Part shown: positions 54,488-61,086 of the stretch, piece after piece | How the letters are laid out: each line of letters begins with the position of its first letter | How positions within the stretch are numbered: position 1 is the stretch's first letter | Source: a virus | Virus record (IMG/VR): IMGVR_UViG_3300044701_002789 | Coordinates: 186,001 to 250,000 of that record | Direction: 5' to 3' (one strand) | Length of the DNA: 64,000 nucleotides | The notes under the pieces: generated by a model | What the model was told of the DNA's origin: nothing | What the model saw: only the letters and a program-made list of their open reading frames with translations | Databases searched by the model: none | Position numbers and translations under genes: made by a program

Positions 54488-56131
54488 TCAGACAAAAAAC
54501 CCACCATCAATAACAACATTAGAAAGTGCAAGTTCATTGTTTACACAAGAGATAACTGTATCAGTACCACCTGTGCAAGTATTATTAATTTCTAAACCAC
54601 CAGCAAGAACTGTTGCATAAGCAGATGCAGTGAGAACACCGTTAGACTCACTAACTTCACTTGCGAAAGTAATTCTTGAAGTACTTTCATCCCAGTAAAC
54701 CGCTGCTTTCTTAGCTGCAGTATCATAATAATGGAATACTACACCGATATCAACTGTAGTATCAGTTGAAGGAGCAATAAGGTTGCCACTGCCATCGTCA
54801 ACAAGACCAACTTCAATTAGGGAGTCCTTAACAAGAAGAGTCTCTGTTTCAATAGTGGTTGTAGAACCATTAACAGTGAGGTTTCCTGCAATGGTAACAC
54901 TACTTGCAAATGAAACATTACCGGTTGTATCGGCAATAGTGATAGCAGCAGCACCATTAGAAGCCTTAACTGCACCAGTCTCAACAGTTGAAACATCAAG
55001 AGTATTTGATGATGGATTATAAGAAATTCCAGCATCTACACGAATTGTTTCACTTTGAGTTGAAGAACTATTTGTAACAAATGGAATATAGAAAGATGCA
55101 TCAGTTGATGTTGCAGTAGTATCAACTTGAGTTGAACGAGTTGCAGTTGAAATAGTACCAGTTAGAGTACCGAGGAATGTAGCATTAGCGTTAACAGTAA
55201 GAGTATCTCCACTGTCACTACCAAGAGTTACATTACCATTCGCAGTAACGGCACCAGTAAATGTGGAAACACCAGTTACGCCAAGATCATTATTTAGAGT
55301 TGTTTGACCGGTTACATCTAATCCAGCATTAGCGTCAAGAAGACCACCGATAGTGCTGATTCCAGCGACATTGAGAGTATCAAAGTCGTTAGGATCTAAT
55401 GAAAGTAAATCTTCAAAAGTTGCCTTGGTTGTTGCATCAAGTGTTGCAATTCCAGAAAGTGCAACTAAACCACCTTCAGTGGAAAGAACTTTAGTAGATC
55501 CAACATAAAGTGAACCTACAGTAGAAATACCAGAGGTTGTTGAATTATTATAAGCAAGTTCAGTGAAAGTACCTGCAGCAGCAGAAGATGCACCGATTAC
55601 AGTACCATCAATGTTACCACCGTTGATATCGGTACTTGTAATAGTACCTACACCAGTTACATTGATGTTATCAAAAGTTGAACCACCGGTTACATCAATA
55701 CCACCATTTGCATCAATAAGACCACTGAAAGTTGAAATTCCACTAAAAGTTGAATTGCTAATGGTAACATTATCAAATGAAGCGCCAGAAGTTACTGATG
55801 CCCATTCAAGAACACCAGAGTTACCTAATTTGAGGAAGTGACCTGTTGTACCGCCACCCTGAGGTAGAGTATAAGTTACAGGAGTAGTTACTGTTGCTGG
55901 AGCGCGAAGTGAAACGCTATTAGTACCATCTTTATCTACAAGATTTAACTTGAGAGATTCGTCAGTACCATTTTCTTTGGTCCAATAACGGTGTGATCCG
56001 AAAAACTTGTTTCCGCCTACACCACCTACATAAAAATCGTTTTTGTCTGTTGTAAATCCTGGTTCGCCTGCACGAAGTTCAGGAAGATTTACAAACAGAC
56101 CTCTTTTAAACTGAAGTGTTGGAGATGCCAT
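54488..56131 (-). CDS. Fibre protein with Mtd-like N terminus (547 aa)
   Basis: MASPTLQFKRGLFVNLPELR followed by AGEPGFTTDKNDFYVG is the N-terminal attachment module of phage fibres (like major tropism determinant N-terminal domain). The long central part is a stalk of repeated strands with GISTFSGLIDANGGIDVTGG, SGISTVGSLYVGS and VTGVSTFTGAVTANGNVTLG. The C terminus has AYATVLAGGLEINNTCTGGT. It is an obvious tail-fibre protein; composition is slightly less AT-rich than its neighbours. It has its own terminator. Confidence 0.8.
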   Translation of the reverse strand: MASPTLQFKRGLFVNLPELRAGEPGFTTDKNDFYVGGVGGNKFFGSHRYWTKENGTDESLKLNLVDKDGTNSVSLRAPATVTTPVTYTLPQGGGTTGHFLKLGNSGVLEWASVTSGASFDNVTISNSTFSGISTFSGLIDANGGIDVTGGSTFDNINVTGVGTITSTDINGGNIDGTVIGASSAAAGTFTELAYNNSTTSGISTVGSLYVGSTKVLSTEGGLVALSGIATLDATTKATFEDLLSLDPNDFDTLNVAGISTIGGLLDANAGLDVTGQTTLNNDLGVTGVSTFTGAVTANGNVTLGSDSGDTLTVNANATFLGTLTGTISTATRSTQVDTTATSTDASFYIPFVTNSSSTQSETIRVDAGISYNPSSNTLDVSTVETGAVKASNGAAAITIADTTGNVSFASSVTIAGNLTVNGSTTTIETETLLVKDSLIEVGLVDDGSGNLIAPSTDTTVDIGVVFHYYDTAAKKAAVYWDESTSRITFASEVSESNGVLTASAYATVLAGGLEINNTCTGGTDTVISCVNNELALSNVVIDGGFFV

Positions 56132-56243
56132 ATTTGATTTGTCCTAAATTGTTAATTTGACTACTAGTAGTACAAAATCAAATCAAAAGATAATACTATG
56201 TAAAACTAAAATTCCATTATATTTATTTATTTAAAATTAAAAA

Positions 56244-56522
56244 TTAAAAATCTCCACCATCAAAATTAACCCTATCATCAAGATCTTCATCAAGTTTGTT
56301 AATAAAATCTTCAGGTAAAAAGTTATCTGCAACCGATTTACTTAGTATTGTATCAGGATCTGAAAATTCATATTTTTTATCTTCATCGTTATACATTAAA
56401 ACATAACCATCTTGAACGTTGGAAATATCTATATCGTCAAGAACAGTTATGGTATCTGGTATTACAATCTGAGTTTTGACTTTTATTTGAGGCGTTCTTG
56501 AGAGTTTGATTTGAATTGCCAT
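56244..56522 (-). CDS. Small virion-type protein (92 aa), paralogous module
   Basis: MAIQIKLSRTPQIKVKTQIV and then a segment aligned with the C-terminal 80 residues of the next gene upstream (ISNVQDGYVLMYNDEDKKYE; DPDTILSKSV; LPEDFINKLDEDLDD). It appears to be a duplicated C-terminal module with a new N-terminal strand. Confidence 0.65.
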   Translation of the reverse strand: MAIQIKLSRTPQIKVKTQIVIPDTITVLDDIDISNVQDGYVLMYNDEDKKYEFSDPDTILSKSVADNFLPEDFINKLDEDLDDRVNFDGGDF

Positions 56523-57100
56523 TAGAATTCTCCAGAATCTGCAAAATTTCCGGCATCTAGATCAATCTTATCATCCAAAATTTCATCAAGTTTACCAATG
56601 AAATCACTAGGAAGAGAATTATCTTCTACAGACTTACTTAAGATTGTATCTGGATCAACAAAAACATACTTTCTTCTTTCTGCATCATACATGAGAACAT
56701 ATCCATCTTGAATATTAGTAATATCAATGTTTCCAAGACCATCTAGATTATCACTAATTGCTGAACCTAGAGTTGCACTCTCATTTACAATAATATTTCC
56801 TTCAATGACTTTTTTAATTTTACCATTCCTATCAATAAGAAACATATCATAATAATTTCTACCACTTGTAAGACCAGAAGTTTGGTCACTATCTAGTGAT
56901 ATTTTTATTCTTCCTTGTTCTCTATTAATAAAAGTAATTGTAAAAGATTTGTGTTTTGGTGATGTTGGATATTTTCTTATTTTTGCAGAACAAGTGTAAT
57001 CCGAAAGATTTAGTGGAGATCCATCATCTTCGGTAAGATTTAATTCTGTCTCAAAATCAGTTCCTTTATCTAAGATATAATTGACGGCGTATACTGCCAT
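56522..57100 (-). CDS. Structural protein with Ig-like N-terminal part (192 aa)
   Basis: The N-terminal 100 residues (YILDKGTDFETELNLTEDDG; LSDYTCSAKIRKYPTSPKHK) have a beta-sandwich-like pattern similar to phage baseplate-upper proteins. The C-terminal module (ITNIQDGYVLMYDAERRKYV; DPDTILSKSVEDNSLPSDF) is shared with the neighbouring gene. Likely a small tail component. Confidence 0.65.
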   Translation of the reverse strand: MAVYAVNYILDKGTDFETELNLTEDDGSPLNLSDYTCSAKIRKYPTSPKHKSFTITFINREQGRIKISLDSDQTSGLTSGRNYYDMFLIDRNGKIKKVIEGNIIVNESATLGSAISDNLDGLGNIDITNIQDGYVLMYDAERRKYVFVDPDTILSKSVEDNSLPSDFIGKLDEILDDKIDLDAGNFADSGEF

Positions 57101-57122
57101 TTGAGTATTTGTGTCTTTTAAT

Positions 57123-57130
57123 TATTTATA
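57123..57130 (-). promoter_or_regulatory. T4-like late promoter box TATAAATA
   Basis: Exact TATAAATA on the minus strand, 22 bp before the ATG at 57100. Good spacing for a late promoter. Confidence 0.65.
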
Positions 57131-57136
57131 GTTTTT

Positions 57137-58030
57137 TTATAGATCTCCGGTATTTGTGGATGGGTATTCTCTTTGCAATCCCCATATGATTCTTACTGCA
57201 CCATCCGCACCATCTGCACTATCATGACCTGCAGTAATATCTCCACCACCTCCTCCGCCACCATAAAGACCACCATTACCAGCACGAGAATTGATATTGC
57301 CGGGATCTCCATTATTACCACCACTTCCAGATCCTCCACCAGCAGCATCATTAATTCCAGCAGAACCAGTAGAACCAAATTGTATTATTCCTACTCCACC
57401 ACCTCCACCACCTGATTGACCTCCTCCGGCACCACCTCCACCTGAACCCGAATTAGTTGTTCCAGGATTTCCACTATTTGTTCCTCCAGCACCTCCATTC
57501 CCAAAATATCCACCAGCGCCTCCTCCACCACCAGCATTTCCGTTTAATAATTGTCCATCTCCACCTTTCCCACCATTTCCGCCACCAATATTTCCTCCAA
57601 TTGTAGATCCTCCGCCACCAAGACCCCCAGCATCATCTACTCCAGATTTTCCACCATCTGCAAATAGTAATTTAATCACACCTCTAGATAATGATGATTC
57701 TCCACCATCTGTTCCATTTATTGTATTTATTGTATTATCAGCAAGTCCACCAGTTCCTCCATAACCAACTACAACGGTTAATGTTTCTCCTGGAACTACA
57801 TCTAAATCTTTAATCCATCGCAATCCTCCTCCACCACCACCCGAACCATCATTTACATCAGAACCTCCACCAGCACTGGATCCAGTATCTCCACCTCCAC
57901 CACCACCAACACAAACTGCAGATATTCTAAAAACATTTTGAGGTACTGTAAAACTATAAGTTCCCTTTTCTGTAAATGCGGATTGTCCTATAGACACATT
58001 TGATGCAAAAAAAGATTGTATGATTGTCAT
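57137..58030 (-). CDS. Glycine-rich adhesin-like fibre protein (297 aa)
   Basis: After FTEKGTYSFTVPQNVFRISA the protein is dominated by Gly-rich runs (VGGGGGGDTGSSAGGGSDVN; GGNIGGGNGGKGGDGQLLNG; GGGGAGGGQSGGGGGGVGII). The arrangement resembles polyglycine-II sandwich domains of T-even gp38 adhesins, which recognise outer-membrane receptors. It shares this style of head with the fibre at 27205-28659. The start is 3 bp from the next gene's stop. Confidence 0.7.
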   Translation of the reverse strand: MTIIQSFFASNVSIGQSAFTEKGTYSFTVPQNVFRISAVCVGGGGGGDTGSSAGGGSDVNDGSGGGGGGLRWIKDLDVVPGETLTVVVGYGGTGGLADNTINTINGTDGGESSLSRGVIKLLFADGGKSGVDDAGGLGGGGSTIGGNIGGGNGGKGGDGQLLNGNAGGGGGAGGYFGNGGAGGTNSGNPGTTNSGSGGGGAGGGQSGGGGGGVGIIQFGSTGSAGINDAAGGGSGSGGNNGDPGNINSRAGNGGLYGGGGGGGDITAGHDSADGADGAVRIIWGLQREYPSTNTGDL

Positions 58031-58032
58031 AA

Positions 58033-59724
58033 TTATACTATAACTCCAGCGATAACGAATGTGGAAATACCTGCATTAGAACTTACGCAAAGAATGTTTG
58101 CAATTCCATAAGCTAAAATTGTTCTATTTCCGGTCAATGTAGTTCCAGAAAAACGAAGAGTCACATTACTTCCTTGAGTAATTGTCTGTCCTGTAGCAGA
58201 GTCATTGTAAATTGTAATTGCATCGCCAGGATTAAATATCCCAGCAGGAACTGTAACTCCACCACTAGTAATTGAAATATGTTTTCCTGCATCAGATATC
58301 TGTAAAGTATATGATGTTGTTTGTGAGTTTTGTGGAATATCTCTAAGATTTCCTGAAGTATCTGAAACTATTCCAGAGAAGTTTCCGTTGTTTACATTAA
58401 TAAGATTTCTAGAAGAATCAATTACCTGATTAGAACCCACATAAAAACTGTTCGCAGTTACAATACCACTAAAGTTTGCTCCAACGACATTAATAAGATT
58501 TCTGGTATTATTAATTACTTGATTTGCATCAACATAAAAACTGTTTGCAGTTACAATGCCACTAAAGTTACCACCAACGACATTAATAAGATTTCTAGAA
58601 GAATCAATTACCTGATTAGAACCCACATAAAAACTGTTTGCAGTTACAACACCACTAGAATTTAGTGAGGTTACTGATATATTTCCTACAGAAAATCCTC
58701 CATTACTTCTTGCAACTATAGTATTTCCAGTAGTATCTGAACTTTCTGCATTTAATCCCAACGTAACCGATGATGATCCATTATAAGATGAACCAGTAAA
58801 ATATGTTCCGAAAGTTAATGTATTTAAATCACTGCCTAATCCAACTCCAGAAATAGTAGAATTCTCAAGTTGTCCATTTGTAATTGCTGCACCAACCGCA
58901 ATATCACTACTTGTAATTGAATTTGTGAGATTTAACTTACTATATGATATTGCCGCATTTGTAGAAACATCTGAATTAGTAATTCCGGAACCATCTACAG
59001 AATCAAATGATAATTTACCATAAGTAATGCCTGCACCAACTTCAATATCTTCTGATTTGATTGTACCATTGGCAATCATTCCAGTTGTAATTACACCCAC
59101 TGACTGCGGTGTAATTAATGTAGCGATTCCAGAAACTGAAGGTAAAACAAGAACTCCAGATGCAGTAGGTGAAACAGTTAATGTTACTATTCCGCTTGAA
59201 GAACCTTCAAACAAAAGTCCCGATCCTATGCCACTTATAATTGGAGATGTTAGTTGTTTATTTGTTAATGTCTGATTGTCGGTGGTTCCTACTATATCAC
59301 CAGATGGTGCCGATTTACCTTCAAGAAAAGAAACATTTAAATTTCCTACTTGCGCAGTAGAATTTACTGAAAATGGTGGAAGTGAAGACTCTTCAGAAAT
59401 AAATCTTGCGGATTTTACAGTTCCAGATACTTCTAATTTTTCTGAAGGAATAGAGGTTCCAATACCAACATTTCCAGTTGGACGGTAAATATCACTTCCG
59501 GATTCTTGCCAACGATCTAAAGTTGGATTAACTAATGGTGTTCCATTTAAAGTAAATGATTCTGCGTTTATATTCCCTAAAACATCTAATTTATATTGGG
59601 GATTCGTAGTACCAATTCCAACATAAGGAAGTTCTCCTGATGTAATCGCAATTTCCTGCGAAGAATTCTCCACATAGATGAAGGAACCAAATTGCGAAAG
59701 TTCTCGGTTTCTTATGATAGACAT
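58033..59724 (-). CDS. Fibre protein with GIGTTNP modules (563 aa)
   Basis: MSIIRNRELSQFGSFIYVEN followed by VGIGTTNPQYKLDVLGNINA and PTGNVGIGTSIPSEKLEVSG, the stalk modules typical of cyanophage fibres. Near the middle a unit of about 28 residues (SGIVTANSFYVGSNQVIDSS and relatives) is repeated three to four times. The C-terminal domain is a small beta fold (TLQISDAGKHISITSGGVTV). A tail-fibre role is likely. Confidence 0.75.
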   Translation of the reverse strand: MSIIRNRELSQFGSFIYVENSSQEIAITSGELPYVGIGTTNPQYKLDVLGNINAESFTLNGTPLVNPTLDRWQESGSDIYRPTGNVGIGTSIPSEKLEVSGTVKSARFISEESSLPPFSVNSTAQVGNLNVSFLEGKSAPSGDIVGTTDNQTLTNKQLTSPIISGIGSGLLFEGSSSGIVTLTVSPTASGVLVLPSVSGIATLITPQSVGVITTGMIANGTIKSEDIEVGAGITYGKLSFDSVDGSGITNSDVSTNAAISYSKLNLTNSITSSDIAVGAAITNGQLENSTISGVGLGSDLNTLTFGTYFTGSSYNGSSSVTLGLNAESSDTTGNTIVARSNGGFSVGNISVTSLNSSGVVTANSFYVGSNQVIDSSRNLINVVGGNFSGIVTANSFYVDANQVINNTRNLINVVGANFSGIVTANSFYVGSNQVIDSSRNLINVNNGNFSGIVSDTSGNLRDIPQNSQTTSYTLQISDAGKHISITSGGVTVPAGIFNPGDAITIYNDSATGQTITQGSNVTLRFSGTTLTGNRTILAYGIANILCVSSNAGISTFVIAGVIV

Positions 59725-59744
59725 TTAAAATCTTCCTTATGAAT

Positions 59745-59752
59745 ATATTTAG
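59745..59752 (-). promoter_or_regulatory. Late-promoter-like box CTAAATAT
   Basis: CTAAATAT on the minus strand, 20 bp before the ATG at 59724, followed by AAGGAAG near the start. One or two mismatches from TATAAATA. Confidence 0.4.
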
Positions 59753-60372
59753 AATAATGTAAATGATGTACTACCTATTCCAGACACGGAAATGGTAATT
59801 ACATTATTGGAATAAGAAATATTAATTGGTGCCGAACTTTCTACATTAAAATATCCACCAAAATAATTTTCATCAGAATTTATAGATATAATTTCTACAG
59901 TTTCTCCACCAAAACATGAATCATTTAAAATGATACTTTCGCCATCTGATGCGTCATATTCATTGGATGAAAGTTTAACACCATTTATGAAAACATCCAT
60001 TAAATTTGGAGTATATGGTGTTAAAAATGTAGTTTGTAATTCTGATGCAGTAAATGTAACTGAGGTTCTTTCCGTCACATTACTTTTCCAAGTAACACCT
60101 GTACCAGTTGAAACCAAATATTGACCAGCAGATCCTAATGAACTTCCTGCACTTAACCTCCCATCAATTCTTATGTTATTGACTGTAGAGACGCCAGCAA
60201 CAATTGAATTTCTGGTTATGTTTAAATCAGTAGCACCAATTCCCCCATTTACATCTAATCTATAAAGTGGATTGGTTGTTCCTACACCAACTCTATTATC
60301 AAAATCTCTTGCGAAGATTAAATTTTCATTGACTTCAAGACCGTTTTTTACAACAAAATTTTTATTTGCCAT
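59749..60372 (-). CDS. Fibre protein with GIGTTNP module (207 aa)
   Basis: MANKNFVVKNGLEVNENLIF precedes VGVGTTNPLYRLDVNGGIGA. A stalk segment with AGVSTVNNIRIDGRLSAGSS and a C-terminal beta domain (FLTPYTPNLMDVFINGVKLS; SYSNNVITISVSGIGSTSF) follow. A shorter paralogue of the 563-aa fibre. Confidence 0.75.
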   Translation of the reverse strand: MANKNFVVKNGLEVNENLIFARDFDNRVGVGTTNPLYRLDVNGGIGATDLNITRNSIVAGVSTVNNIRIDGRLSAGSSLGSAGQYLVSTGTGVTWKSNVTERTSVTFTASELQTTFLTPYTPNLMDVFINGVKLSSNEYDASDGESIILNDSCFGGETVEIISINSDENYFGGYFNVESSAPINISYSNNVITISVSGIGSTSFTLF

Positions 60373-60401
60373 TCGGTTTCACTCTCCACCGATTTTTATA
60401 C

Positions 60402-60409
60402 TATTTATA
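60402..60409 (-). promoter_or_regulatory. Late promoter box TATAAATA (leftward)
   Basis: Exact TATAAATA on the minus strand, 30 bp before the ATG of the 207-aa fibre gene. It overlaps the plus-strand late-like boxes of the divergent gene. Confidence 0.6.
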
Positions 60410-60420
60410 AATCTAAATAG
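60406..60420 (+). promoter_or_regulatory. Late-like boxes for the divergent plus-strand gene
   Basis: TATAAATC at 60406-60413 and CTAAATAG at 60413-60420 on the plus strand, 24-32 bp before the ATG at 60445. Either could serve as a late box for the only plus-strand gene. Confidence 0.45.
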
Positions 60421-60444
60421 TAAAAAGAAATATTGAAGATAAAA

Positions 60445-61086
60445 ATGACAACACAAGTATTAACTGGATATTTTGCCAGAACTGGAGATTTAAATCTTTA
60501 TACTAATAATACTGGACAAAATGTGAGAGTAATATTTAATTATCTGTCCATTGAAGGTACTGGAACAAATGAGATGCGTATTGTTACTCCAGCACAAACA
60601 AACCAAACACCAGCGTTTGATGAACTTGGTAGGGCGATAACTCAACAAACATCCGTACCATCCACTTATGTGCAATTACCAAATCTTCCCGATGTTGATA
60701 ATGATTGGATTGAAGGCATTATTGGAAATAAATTAACTTCTTCTGGAATAAATTATGATTGGTATTGGAGAAGATGGTGGGGATTTAGTAGATATAGACA
60801 AGGTGGTGGAGATAATGCTTATGGTTATATATTTTTAACCTCAAGAGAAGATGTTGTTGGAACTAAGTATAAATTTTTTGGATTTGATTATAATTGGTGG
60901 AGAAAATATAGAAGATCTATGGAGATTCCTTTTCCAGTAGAAGTATTTTTAACTCCAAACCAATCTATTGTTTTTGTTTCCAGAAAGCAATTAGCCATAG
61001 ATGAAAGAAATAGAGCTACAATTCCTGTGGCACCACAACAAATCACATATAATGTATTAGTGATGCCAGAAGGAGGTTGTGCTTAA
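60445..61086 (+). CDS. Hypothetical virion-type protein on opposite strand (213 aa)
   Basis: The only convincing plus-strand gene. Start at the ATG at 60445 (MTTQVLTGYFARTGDLNLYT); an in-frame TTG at 60433 is less likely. The first part is beta-rich (NVRVIFNYLSIEGTGTNEMR) and the centre is aromatic and basic (YDWYWRRWWGFSRYRQGGGD), then EIPFPVEVFLTPNQSIVFVS. Its context among tail-fibre genes suggests a structural role. It overlaps the stop of the leftward gene at 61083 by 4 bp, tail to tail. Confidence 0.7.
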   Translation: MTTQVLTGYFARTGDLNLYTNNTGQNVRVIFNYLSIEGTGTNEMRIVTPAQTNQTPAFDELGRAITQQTSVPSTYVQLPNLPDVDNDWIEGIIGNKLTSSGINYDWYWRRWWGFSRYRQGGGDNAYGYIFLTSREDVVGTKYKFFGFDYNWWRKYRRSMEIPFPVEVFLTPNQSIVFVSRKQLAIDERNRATIPVAPQQITYNVLVMPEGGCA

